16,682 nt of DNA from Phyllobacteriaceae bacterium. Lineage in GTDB: Bacteria; Pseudomonadota; Alphaproteobacteria; Rhizobiales; Ancalomicrobiaceae. The stretch spans positions 1 to 16,682 of the forward strand of contig JAAYVT010000558.1 in NCBI GenBank assembly GCA_012517025.1, read 5' to 3'. The notes beneath the pieces are model-generated. The model was given only the letters and a program-made list of their open reading frames with translations. It was not told where the DNA came from and did no database searches. This document shows, piece by piece, positions 1 to 7,356 of the stretch. Both the position numbers and the translations under genes were made by a program. Within the stretch, counting starts at the first letter, position 1; each line of letters starts with the position of its first letter.

Positions 1-732
1 CGCCGCGCGCGCCCGCGCCTCGGCGGTGTCCTCGACCCGGGCGAAGCGCTCGGCGACCGCCTTGGGCACGCTCGCCCCGGTCTTGGCGGCGAAGCCGGCG
101 ACGGCGGTGAAATTGTGGATCGGGATGATCCCCGGCACGATCGGGATGCCGATCCCGGCGGCGCGGACGCGGTCGAGGAACGCCTCGAACAGATCGTCGT
201 CGAAGAAGAACTGGGTGATCGCCCGGCTCGCCCCGGCGTCGACCTTGCGCTTCAGATTGTCGATCTCGACGTCCCAGTCGGCGCTCTCCGGATGGCGTTC
301 CGGATAGGCCCCGACCGAGATCTCGAACCCGCCGATGTCGCGGATGCCGGCGACCAGATCGGAGGCATAGGCGTAGCCGCCCGGATGCGGGCGATAGGCC
401 GCCCCCACCCCTTCCGGCGGATCGCCGCGCAGCGCCACGATGTGCGTCACCCCGACCTCGGCGTAGGAGCGGATCACCTGATCGACCTCCTCGCGGGTCG
501 CCGAGACGCAGGTCAGATGCGCCGCCGGCTTCAACTTCGTCTCGCGCACCAGACGGGCGACGGTGTCGTGGGTGCGCTCGCGCGTCGACCCGCCCGCTCC
601 GTAGGTGACGGAGACGAAATCGGGGGCGAGCGGCGCCAGCTGCTCGATCGAGGCCCACAACGCCGCCTCCATCTTCTCCGTCTTGGGCGGGAAGAATTCG
701 AAGGAGATCGAGGCTTTGCGACGGTCGGTCAT
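1..732 (-). CDS. metF: Methylenetetrahydrofolate reductase MetF (3' end cut by window edge)
   Basis: MetF reduces 5,10-methylene-THF to 5-methyl-THF with an FAD cofactor, supplying the methyl group for methionine synthesis in the cytoplasm. The protein begins MTDRRKASISFEFFPPKTEK, and FEFFPPKT with Glu12 is the family's N-terminal catalytic signature. It continues with FVSVTYGAGGS, HLTCVS and HIVALRGDPP (the folate/FAD-contacting region), then ITQFFFD and VPGIIPI, all in the usual MetF order. About 244 codons are present and the frame is open at base 1; the family is near 300 residues, so roughly 55 C-terminal residues lie outside the window. The ATG at 732 is preceded by GAGAG with 7-nt spacing. 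The gene starts 20 bp after the stop of the upstream ArsR/methyltransferase gene, so the two are almost certainly co-transcribed. No disruption is visible. Confidence 0.97.
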   Translation of the reverse strand, partial: MTDRRKASISFEFFPPKTEKMEAALWASIEQLAPLAPDFVSVTYGAGGSTRERTHDTVARLVRETKLKPAAHLTCVSATREEVDQVIRSYAEVGVTHIVALRGDPPEGVGAAYRPHPGGYAYASDLVAGIRDIGGFEISVGAYPERHPESADWDVEIDNLKRKVDAGASRAITQFFFDDDLFEAFLDRVRAAGIGIPIVPGIIPIHNFTAVAGFAAKTGASVPKAVAERFARVEDTAEARARAA

Positions 733-752
733 GGGAGGGCTCTCATGCAGGA

Positions 753-1811
753 TCAGGCGAGGAGGCGGCGGGGATCGCGGGCGAGCCACAACGTCACGGT
801 GAGGTCGCCCTCCCCGTCCGCCGGGAGGGAACGGGAGGGCGGCAGATCGCGGACCTCGACGAGGTCGAGGCCGGCTTGTTCGAGCGCGCGGGTGATCTCG
901 CCGTGCGAGAAGCCGAGGCGGCGATGGGCGTGGCTCTCGCGCAGGAACTCGAGCTCGTGCGGCGCGAAGTCGACGATCAGCAGCCGTCCGCCCGGCGCCA
1001 GCGTGCGCGCCGCCTCGCGGATCGCCTGGCCGGGATCGTCGAGATAGTGCAGCACCTGGTGGATCGTCACCACGTCGAAGGCGTCGCGCGGAAAGGCGAG
1101 CGCGTAGACGTCGCCCTGTTGCACCCGCGCCCGGGCGAGCCCGACCCGATCGAGCTCGCTGCGCGCCGCCGTCAACATGTCGTGCGAGGCATCGACCCCG
1201 ATCGCCCGGTCGTAACGGTCGCGCAGGAGATGCAGCAGCCGCCCGGTGCCGGTGCCGACGTCGAGCAGGGTGCGGAACGGCGCCTCCCCGAGGATGTCGC
1301 CGATCGCCTCCTCGACCCGCGCCTCCTCGACGTGCAGCGACCGCAGCCGCTCCCAGTCGCCGGCATGGGCGGCGAAATAATCCGCCGTGCGCGCCGCGTG
1401 CGCCCGCTTGACGGCGGCGAGGCGCTCGCGATCGCGCGCCACGCCCTCGTCGGCGCGGTCGAGCACCCCGACCAGCCCGCGCGCCAGCGTCGCCAGCGGC
1501 CCGGTCTCGGCGAGCCGGTAATAGACCCAGGCGCCTTCCGGAAACCGCTCGACCAGCCCCGCCTCGGTCAGAAGCTTCAGATGACGCGAGATCCGCGGCT
1601 GCGATTGGCCGAGCACGAAGGTCAGATCCTTGACCGTCAGGTCGCCCGCCTCGAGCAGCGTGAGGATCCGCAGCCGCGTCGGTTCGCCGCCCGCCCGGAG
1701 CGCCGTCACCAGCGCTTCCGCCGGCAACGCGCCGACGCCGAACCGCCCCGCCTCGGCGGGGGGCGGCGGATCGGTCTCGCGGACCGTCGAGGGGGAGAGC
1801 GGCGTCGTCAT
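753..1811 (-). CDS. sahR: ArsR-family HTH / SAM-dependent methyltransferase fusion regulator (SahR-like)
   Basis: This 352-residue protein joins two domains. Residues about 32-105 are an ArsR-type winged helix (EPTRLRILTLLEAGDLTVKDLTFVLGQ..., recognition helix SQPRISRHLKLL, wing around WVYYRL). Residues about 165-320 are a class I methyltransferase fold with motif I LLDVGTGTGRLL (182-193), acidic strand-2 residue in IGVDAS, GDVYALAF and VLHYLDDP. ArsR metal-site cysteines are absent (the HTH has no Cys), which argues against a metal sensor. Known of the family: SahR regulators have this architecture and control methionine-cycle genes in Proteobacteria, with S-adenosylhomocysteine as effector. 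That the methyltransferase fold is the ligand sensor here is inferred from metF lying 20 bp downstream. The start at 1811 has no Shine-Dalgarno sequence and sits 8 nt from a promoter palindrome, so leaderless translation is likely. It could instead be a functional methyltransferase with a DNA-binding domain. Confidence 0.9.
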   Translation of the reverse strand: MTTPLSPSTVRETDPPPPAEAGRFGVGALPAEALVTALRAGGEPTRLRILTLLEAGDLTVKDLTFVLGQSQPRISRHLKLLTEAGLVERFPEGAWVYYRLAETGPLATLARGLVGVLDRADEGVARDRERLAAVKRAHAARTADYFAAHAGDWERLRSLHVEEARVEEAIGDILGEAPFRTLLDVGTGTGRLLHLLRDRYDRAIGVDASHDMLTAARSELDRVGLARARVQQGDVYALAFPRDAFDVVTIHQVLHYLDDPGQAIREAARTLAPGGRLLIVDFAPHELEFLRESHAHRRLGFSHGEITRALEQAGLDLVEVRDLPPSRSLPADGEGDLTVTLWLARDPRRLLA

Positions 1812-1819
1812 GGGAAAAC

Positions 1820-1841
1820 GATATAAAGATATCTTTATATC
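1820..1841. promoter_or_regulatory. Perfect 22-bp palindrome, probable operator of the regulator-metF operon
   Basis: The sequence is a perfect inverted repeat with half-site GATATAAAGAT centred between 1830 and 1831. It is strikingly AT-rich in an otherwise very GC-rich window and ends 8 nt before the regulator's start codon. It resembles, from memory, the SahR-type operators reported upstream of methionine-cycle genes. Its position over the spacer and -10 element implies repression by occlusion, so the regulator probably represses itself and metF. Confidence 0.85.
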
Positions 1842-1848
1842 ATTTCAA
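1820..1848 (-). promoter_or_regulatory. Sigma-70-like promoter of the regulator-metF operon, predicted leaderless
   Basis: On the minus strand TTGAAA (1848-1843) is followed by 17 nt and TATATC (1825-1820), a good fit to TTGACA-N17-TATAAT. The expected transcription start, 7 to 9 nt beyond the -10, falls at 1813-1811, on or next to the A of the ATG. No ribosome-binding sequence lies between. The palindromic operator fills the spacer and the -10. Confidence 0.65.
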
Positions 1849-1891
1849 CGACCGATCGACGCCGTCCACCGCACGGCGGCATCCCCGCGCT

Positions 1892-3352
1892 TCAATAGGC
1901 GTTGTCGTCGAACACCACTTGGAAGGCGGTCATCAGGATGATGCGCAGATCGAGCCAGATCGACCAGTTGTCGATGTACCACAGATCGTGCTCGACGCGT
2001 GCCCGCATCTTCTCCACCTCGCGCGTCTCGCCGCGCAGCCCGCGCACCTGCGCCCAGCCGGTGATGCCCGGCTTGACGTGTTGGCGCAGGGCGTAGGAGG
2101 CGATCAGGCCGTCGTAATAGTCGTCGTGGGCGATGGCGTGCGGCCGCGGCCCGACGATCGACATGTCGCCCTTCAGCACGTTGACGAGCTGCGGCAGCTC
2201 GTCGATCGAGGTGCGCCGGATCATCCGCCCGATCCGCGTCACCCGGACGTCGTCGCGCGACGCTTGGACGACGGTGTCGCCGTTCTCCCGGACGGTCATC
2301 GAGCGGAACTTCAGGATGCCGAAGGGGCGCGCCCCGAACCCTTTGCGGTGCTGGCGGAACAGCACCGGACGTCCGCTCTCGACGACGATCGCGATCGCCG
2401 TCAGCGCCATCAGCGGCGACAGCAGGATCAGCGCGAGCGAAGCGACTGTGACGTCGAGCGCGCGCTTGCAGGCGCGATCGAACCGCGACAGCGGCGCCCG
2501 TTCGATCTCCAGCGCGACGAGGTCGCCGACCCGGATCATCGGCCGTGCCAGCATCTGCTCGGTCTCGTGGTCGGCGAACAGATGCACCGCCAGCGGCAGC
2601 GCCGCCAATGCCGCCTTGAGCTCCGAGACCCGCCGCCGCTCCTGCCAGGAGGCGAAGATCCACACCCCGTCGAGCCGGCTGCGGGCGAGCGCGCGACGCA
2701 CGTCCTCGGCCGCCCGCGCCTCTCCGCGGACCGCGCCCTCGCCCGCCTCGATCTCCTCCGCCGGCGTCAATGCCGTGAAGCCGGCGATCTCGATTCCCTC
2801 GTGGGCGAGCCGCTCGCAGATCCGCCGCACCCCGCTCTCCTCGGCGACCGCTATCACCGCCACCCGTCTGTGCGACAGCGTGCCGCGCGCATAGGCTCGC
2901 GCCAAAATCTTGGCGCAGATCGCATGCGACGTCACCAACGTCAGCCCGCCGATCGCGAACCACAGCGACACCGCGCCGCGCGAGAACACGTCGGTGACTT
3001 TGATCAGGAAGGCAATCCACGCCAGGATGAAGAAGGTCAGCCCCCACGCCTGGGCGACGCGCATCACCTGCCGGCGGGCGTGATTGAGGTGGACGACGCG
3101 ATAGCCGCCGGTGATCACCATCAGCGTGACGAACAGCGCCGCCGCGGTCACCCCGAGCGACCGCATGTGATCGGGCATCGGAAAGCCGAGATGGATCCCC
3201 ACCGCCGCGTAGAGGGTGACGAAGATCGACGCCACGTCGACGACGACCGTCGAGATCTGCAGCGCTTCACCCGACCACCGCAGCCGCGTGCCCGCGACGT
3301 CGCCGCCGAGCCAGGACCGTGTGGGAGATCGACCGTGATCGAAGGTGGCCAT
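1892..3352 (-). CDS. Polyprenyl-phosphate hexose-1-phosphate transferase (WcaJ-type exopolysaccharide priming enzyme)
   Basis: This 486-residue inner-membrane protein should transfer a sugar-1-phosphate (commonly glucose-1-P) to undecaprenyl phosphate, the first step of an exopolysaccharide or O-unit. The N-terminal part (about 33-150) holds four hydrophobic segments, residues about 160-285 are the soluble nucleotide-binding-like middle domain, and a membrane-inserting helix lies at about 300-325. The C-terminal catalytic domain follows with all hallmarks: FDRACKRALDV (291-301), FRQHRKGFG, FGILKFRSM (344-352), TRIGRMIRRTSIDELPQL, NVLKGDMSIVGPRP (391-404), KPGITGWAQVRGLRGET and DLWYIDNWSIWLDL. 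Length matches the full-size WcaJ family. The ATG at 3352 has only a weak GGAA upstream. No glycosyltransferase, polymerase or flippase gene is adjacent, so it seems to work with a locus elsewhere. The sugar cannot be told from sequence. Confidence 0.93.
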   Translation of the reverse strand: MATFDHGRSPTRSWLGGDVAGTRLRWSGEALQISTVVVDVASIFVTLYAAVGIHLGFPMPDHMRSLGVTAAALFVTLMVITGGYRVVHLNHARRQVMRVAQAWGLTFFILAWIAFLIKVTDVFSRGAVSLWFAIGGLTLVTSHAICAKILARAYARGTLSHRRVAVIAVAEESGVRRICERLAHEGIEIAGFTALTPAEEIEAGEGAVRGEARAAEDVRRALARSRLDGVWIFASWQERRRVSELKAALAALPLAVHLFADHETEQMLARPMIRVGDLVALEIERAPLSRFDRACKRALDVTVASLALILLSPLMALTAIAIVVESGRPVLFRQHRKGFGARPFGILKFRSMTVRENGDTVVQASRDDVRVTRIGRMIRRTSIDELPQLVNVLKGDMSIVGPRPHAIAHDDYYDGLIASYALRQHVKPGITGWAQVRGLRGETREVEKMRARVEHDLWYIDNWSIWLDLRIILMTAFQVVFDDNAY

Positions 3353-3513
3353 GTTCCGTTCCGAGACGCCCGCCGTTCGGCGATGTTAGGACTTTCTCCA
3401 CCATCTTCCCCCCGCGCTTCCGCCGGTGCCACGACGAATTGATCGGACGGTTAATACCCCCCGCCCCGCACCCGACCCGCCGTCGCACCCTCCGGCGGGC
3501 GGCGCGAAACGGC

Positions 3514-3545
3514 CGACGGCCGGCGGATCGCTCCGCCGGCCGTCG
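3514..3545 (-). terminator. 14-bp perfect hairpin downstream of the EF-G-like gene
   Basis: An uninterrupted 14-bp GC-rich stem (3514-3527 with 3532-3545) closes a 4-nt loop that reads GCGA, a GNRA tetraloop, in the minus-strand transcript. It begins 20 nt past the stop codon of the EF-G-like gene. Only a short TTT follows, so it may act as an intrinsic terminator without a long U-tract or as a 3'-end stabiliser. Confidence 0.6.
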
Positions 3546-3564
3546 ATCGTCTCGTCGCAGGACG

Positions 3565-5640
3565 TCAGGCCGCCTCGGTGGCCGCCGTCTTCACCCGCTC
3601 GATCACCTTCTGCGCCAGATGGCCGGTCAGTTCGGCGAGGTTGTCGAAGACCTGCCGATAGAACCCCACCCCTTGCGTCGCCGAACGGATGTCGATGATC
3701 AGGTGGTCCATCTCGGCCTGCGGGATCAGCGCCTCGACGACGTCCCAGCCGTCCCAATCGGGCCGGCCGTCGTAACCGAGCAGCTGACCGCGCCGTCCGG
3801 AGACGATCTGGTTGATTCGCGCCGTCGCATCCGACGGCGTGAAGATCGACACCTTCAGGATCGGCTCGAGCAGCACCGGATGGAGCTTGGCCATCGCCTC
3901 GCGCATGCCGAGCTGGGCGGCGGTCTTGAACGCCATGTCGGAGCTGTCGACGGTGTGATAGCTGCCGTCGGTGAGCCGGACCTTCAGATCGACCACCGGG
4001 AAGCCGTTCGTCCCCTTGATCAGGAAGTCGCGGATGCCTTCCTCGACCGCCGGGATGTACTGGCGCGGCACCACGCCGCCGGTGATCTCGTCGACGAAGA
4101 CGAAGCCCGAGCCCCGCTCGCCCGACGCCACCTCGAGCGCCACGTCGCCGAACTGGCCGTGACCGCCCGACTGCTTCTTGTGCCGGCCGCGCACGCTCGC
4201 CTGGCCGTGGAAGGTCTCCTTGTAGGGGATCGACGCCGGTTGCGACTTCACCTTGACGCCGAACTTGTGCTCGAGCCGCTCCAGCGCGACCCGCAGATGC
4301 ATCTCGCCCTGCCCCTCGACGATGGTCTCGCCGGTGTCCTGGTCGAGTCGCATCGACAGCGACGGATCCTCCTCGATGATCTTGGCGAGGGCGGCGGAGA
4401 GCTTGACGTCGTCCTTGTGGTCGGCGGCGGCGATGGCGAAGCCCATCACCGGCTGCGGCGGGGTGAGCGGCACCAGCGCCGCCATGCCGCCCTTGGCGGA
4501 GGTCAGCGTCGCGCCGGTCTCCGCCGGTTCGACCTTGCCGAGCGCCACCGTCTCGCCGGCGACCGCTTCCGACTTCTTGATCTGCTCCTTGCCGTTCAGC
4601 CGATAGATACCGGAGATGCGATCGGAGCTGCCGTCCGAGGCGTGGAGCACCAAACCGTCGGTGACCTTGCCGGAGAGGACGCGGCTGATCGACAGCTTGC
4701 CGCCGTGCGGCGTGTGCACGGTTTTGACCACCTGCACCACCGCCTCGGCGCCCGGCGTCACGCCGAGCCGCGCGCACTTCTCCGCGAGCCCCGGCGCCTC
4801 GTGGCGCAACGCCTTGAGCAGACGGCCGATGCCGTTGCCACGCTCGGCCGAGCCGATGAACACCGGGCAGATCTGGCCCGCCCGCATCTCCTGGGCGAGA
4901 TCGGCGAAGACCTCGTCGGATTCCGGCGCCACGTCGGTGAGCAGTTCCTCCATCAGATGGTCGTCGTAGTCGGCGATGCGTTCCAGCATCGCGTAGCGCG
5001 CCTCGAACTCGCCGGCCTTCTCCGCGTCGGGGATCTCGGCCACTTCCGAAGGGGCGTGGTCGTGCCAGATGTAGGCGCGCTCGAGCGCCAGATCGATCGA
5101 GCCGACGGTGGCGCCGTCGCGCACCAGCGGCAGCTGCCGCAACACCAGGGGCACGCGCGACGCCGGCTGCATCAGCTCCAGCACGTCGCGCAGGCTGCCC
5201 TCGGTCTTGTCGAGCTTGTTCATGAACAGGACGTGCGGCATGCCGCGGTCTTCGAGCATGCGCAGCACGAGCTGGAGCGCCGGGATCTTCTTCTCGTCGG
5301 CCTCCGCCACCACCACCGCGACGTCGGCGCCGGTCATCGCCGCCTCGGCCTCGAAGAAATATTCGACCGACCCCGGGCAATCGAGGAAGGTGTAGCGATC
5401 GCCGAGATAGTCGCATTCGGCGACGTTGAGCTCGACGCCCATCTGATGTTCGCGCGCTTCCGGCGAGGCGTCGCCCACCGACGAACCCGCCGAAACGGAA
5501 CCTGCTCGGGTCACGGCCCCCGTGCGTTCGAGAATCGCTTCGAGCAGCGTGGTCTTGCCGCTGCCGAAGGGCCCCACGAGCGCCACGCACCGGGGCCCGC
5601 CTCGTCTGCCGCTCGTCATTCCTCCACCGGCGTCGGACAT
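3565..5640 (-). CDS. Elongation factor G-like translational GTPase paralogue
   Basis: The 691-residue protein has the length and domain order of EF-G: GTPase domain (about 15-280), domain II (about 295-385), domain III (about 395-465), domain IV (about 470-590, with SGGHGQFGDV at 491-500 and GSYHTVDSSDMAFK) and domain V (about 590-670). G1 is GPFGSGKT (23-30), G4 is NKLD (141-144) and G5 is GSA (263-265). It departs from canonical EF-G: G1 lacks the AHIDAGKT form, the switch I RGITI equivalent is MGVEL (Thr replaced by Glu70), and the G3 DTPGH is DCPGS (catalytic His replaced by Ser91). These changes point to the EF-G-like paralogue group, not to the main translocase, which would normally sit in the str operon with rpsG and tuf. 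The start at 5640 was chosen because GGAG lies 6 nt before the ATG; the frame is open for 83 more codons upstream but without family similarity. Ribosome association and role are unknown. Confidence 0.9.
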   Translation of the reverse strand: MSDAGGGMTSGRRGGPRCVALVGPFGSGKTTLLEAILERTGAVTRAGSVSAGSSVGDASPEAREHQMGVELNVAECDYLGDRYTFLDCPGSVEYFFEAEAAMTGADVAVVVAEADEKKIPALQLVLRMLEDRGMPHVLFMNKLDKTEGSLRDVLELMQPASRVPLVLRQLPLVRDGATVGSIDLALERAYIWHDHAPSEVAEIPDAEKAGEFEARYAMLERIADYDDHLMEELLTDVAPESDEVFADLAQEMRAGQICPVFIGSAERGNGIGRLLKALRHEAPGLAEKCARLGVTPGAEAVVQVVKTVHTPHGGKLSISRVLSGKVTDGLVLHASDGSSDRISGIYRLNGKEQIKKSEAVAGETVALGKVEPAETGATLTSAKGGMAALVPLTPPQPVMGFAIAAADHKDDVKLSAALAKIIEEDPSLSMRLDQDTGETIVEGQGEMHLRVALERLEHKFGVKVKSQPASIPYKETFHGQASVRGRHKKQSGGHGQFGDVALEVASGERGSGFVFVDEITGGVVPRQYIPAVEEGIRDFLIKGTNGFPVVDLKVRLTDGSYHTVDSSDMAFKTAAQLGMREAMAKLHPVLLEPILKVSIFTPSDATARINQIVSGRRGQLLGYDGRPDWDGWDVVEALIPQAEMDHLIIDIRSATQGVGFYRQVFDNLAELTGHLAQKVIERVKTAATEAA

Positions 5641-6036
5641 GGCTTTCTCCAATTCTGTTCTCTTTATGTTCCACCTGACCACGCCCTCCGCGACCGTTTC
5701 CGGCGGGAGGGCCCGGCGCCGCGGACCCCTTCTCGTGAGGGTCCCGTCGCCGCGGCGGATCGTTGCGCCGTTTCGTCGCCCTGACAAGCCGATCGGCACC
5801 ATGCGACGCCTCGTTTCGTTGCCGCAGCGCAGCACGGCGAGACCCGGTGAAATTCGCCAAAGGGTTGGATCCGAATGGTTTTTCGCCACATCTCGGCATC
5901 CTCTTCGGAGTCTTCCCGATCCGGGATGCTCCTTAGACGGAAAACGCTCCGGCGCCGCGACGCGCTCCCCTACGGACGTGGTTTTCTGCTAATGTGCCCG
6001 CCGTGAGTGTTCGGAGGGGCTCGGCCCGCGTCTTGG
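5641..6036. other. 396-bp divergent intergenic region
   Basis: This gap separates the minus-strand EF-G-like gene from the plus-strand CorC-like gene, so promoters for both must lie here. I see a possible minus-strand promoter at 5759-5787 and no convincing plus-strand -35/-10 pair (TAATGT near 5990 lacks a partner). A short stem with arms GGACCC and GGGTCC occurs near 5733-5755 in the EF-G-like leader. There is no recognisable RNA gene and no open frame resembling a known protein. Confidence 0.6.
5759..5787 (-). promoter_or_regulatory. Candidate promoter of the EF-G-like gene
   Basis: On the minus strand TTGTCA (5787-5782) is followed by 17 nt and AACGAT (5764-5759). The -35 is close to consensus and the -10 is poor. 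It would give a leader of about 110 nt. This rests on pattern alone. Confidence 0.3.
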
Positions 6037-7350
6037 ATGTTGATCGTCGAACTTTCGGTTTTCGCGGTACTGACCCTCGTCAACGCCTTCTTCGTCGCCT
6101 CCGAGATGGCGCTCGTCTCGGCCCGCCGGGCGCGGCTCGCCGCGATGGCCGACGACGGCGACACGCGCGCCCGCCGCGCCCTCGACCTCGGTGAACATCC
6201 CGGCCGCTTCCTCTCCGCCGTGCAGATCGGCATCACCCTGACCGGTCTGGTCGCCGGCGCCTCCTCGGGCGCCCAGCTCTCCGAACGCCTCTCCGAGTGG
6301 ATGATCGCCACCTGGCCGGCCTTCGCCTGGGCGGCCAAGCAGACCTCCTTCGTGCTGGTCATCGTGGTGATGACCTTCGTCACCATCGTCTTCGCCGAAC
6401 TGGTGCCCAAGCGCATCGCCATCGCCCGCCCCGAGCCGATCGCCACCGCGGTCGCCGGTCTGGTCGAGATCTTCTCGCGGATCACCGCCCCCTTCGTCAG
6501 CCTGCTCAACGGCACCTCGAACGCCGTCCTCGCCCGCCTCGGCGTCGACGAGAGCGCCTCCACCGACGTCACCGAGGACGAGGTGATCCACGTCCTCGCC
6601 GAGGGCGTGCAGTCGGGCGTCCTGGAGCCGGAGGAGCACGAGATGCTGGAGGGCGTCATGCGCGTCGCCGACCGTCCGGTGCGCGCGCTGATGACGCCGC
6701 GCCCCGACCTGTGGTGGATCGATCCGAAGGATCCGCCCGAGCGCATCCGCGCCGAGATCCTCGATTGCCCCTATTCGGCGATGGTGGTGGCGGAGGGCTC
6801 GATCGACGAGCCGATCGGCCTCCTCTACAAGAAGGACCTGCTGCGCGACGCCGTCGAGGGCCGCCCGCTCGACCCCTCCGCCCACCTGAAGCAGCCGATC
6901 GTGGTGCCGGAGAGCGCCCCGGTGCTGAAGCTCTTGGAGCGCTTCCGCGGCACCCCGGTCCACGCCGCCTTCGTCGTCGACGAATACGGCGGCCTGCAGG
7001 GTCTGGTGACGCTGACCGACATCGTCGAGGGCATCGCCGGCGACTTCGCCGACGTCGACGCCCCGCAGGCCTCCGGCCCGGTGCGCCGCGAAGACGGCTC
7101 GTGGCTGATCGACGGCGACGAGGCGATCGACGAGTTGGAGCGGCGGGTCGATCTGCCCGAGCTCGAGCACGGCGGCTATCACACCGTCGGCGGCCTGATG
7201 CTGTCGGTGCTGAACCGCATCCCGACCGAGGGCGATCGCGCCGTCCTCGGCGATTGGATCTTCGAGGTCGTCGACATGGACGGCCGCCGCATCGACAAGG
7301 TGCTGATCACCCCGCGGGCCCGCGCCATCCCGGAAGAAGACGAGGCCTGA
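6037..7350 (+). CDS. CNNM/CBS-domain membrane protein (HlyC/CorC family, TlyC-like)
   Basis: This 437-residue protein has the standard three-part layout. Residues about 1-190 are the CNNM (DUF21) transmembrane domain with three hydrophobic segments (1-22, 62-80, 103-124) and the signatures NAFFVASEMALVSARRARL, AVQIGITLTGL and FAELVPKRIA. Residues about 205-335 are a CBS pair (VMRVADRPVRALMTPR; VHAAFVVDEYGGLQGLVTLTDIVEGI). Residues about 348-428 are the CorC/HlyC C-terminal domain. The family is linked to Mg2+ or other divalent cation export, with CBS domains binding adenine nucleotides; the older haemolysin naming is not evidence of toxicity. I start at the ATG at 6037, whose next residues form the first membrane helix. 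A GTG at 6007 is in frame, and GGAGGGG at 6013-6019 lies 17 nt from the ATG, farther than usual, so the start is uncertain by about 10 codons. The gene converges on the PAP2 gene with 6 bp between stops. Confidence 0.92.
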   Translation: MLIVELSVFAVLTLVNAFFVASEMALVSARRARLAAMADDGDTRARRALDLGEHPGRFLSAVQIGITLTGLVAGASSGAQLSERLSEWMIATWPAFAWAAKQTSFVLVIVVMTFVTIVFAELVPKRIAIARPEPIATAVAGLVEIFSRITAPFVSLLNGTSNAVLARLGVDESASTDVTEDEVIHVLAEGVQSGVLEPEEHEMLEGVMRVADRPVRALMTPRPDLWWIDPKDPPERIRAEILDCPYSAMVVAEGSIDEPIGLLYKKDLLRDAVEGRPLDPSAHLKQPIVVPESAPVLKLLERFRGTPVHAAFVVDEYGGLQGLVTLTDIVEGIAGDFADVDAPQASGPVRREDGSWLIDGDEAIDELERRVDLPELEHGGYHTVGGLMLSVLNRIPTEGDRAVLGDWIFEVVDMDGRRIDKVLITPRARAIPEEDEA

Positions 7351-7356
7351 GCCGCC

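Noticed and set aside
1860..1878. CGCCGT / ACGGCG stem between the glycosylphosphotransferase and the methionine regulator, considered as a terminator.
   Set aside because: Only 6 bp with a 7-nt loop and no T-run; too weak to call in such GC-rich sequence.
1919..3442. A 507-codon plus-strand frame opposite the glycosylphosphotransferase.
   Set aside because: Its composition (Arg, Asp, His, Gln-rich) is that of antisense frames in GC-rich DNA, while the minus strand has full WcaJ motifs.
3319..5784. An 821-codon plus-strand frame opposite the EF-G-like gene.
   Set aside because: The opposite strand encodes every EF-G domain; this frame is His/Arg/Asp-rich and without recognisable motifs, as expected of an antisense shadow.
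3386..5899. An 837-codon minus-strand frame overlapping the EF-G-like gene in another register.
   Set aside because: It is an Arg/Gly-rich out-of-register reading of the same gene, with no family motifs.
6007..6036. GTG at 6007 as start of the CorC-like protein.
   Set aside because: It adds ten residues before the first membrane helix that the family does not have, and it has no ribosome-binding sequence; the ATG at 6037 fits better, though not decisively.
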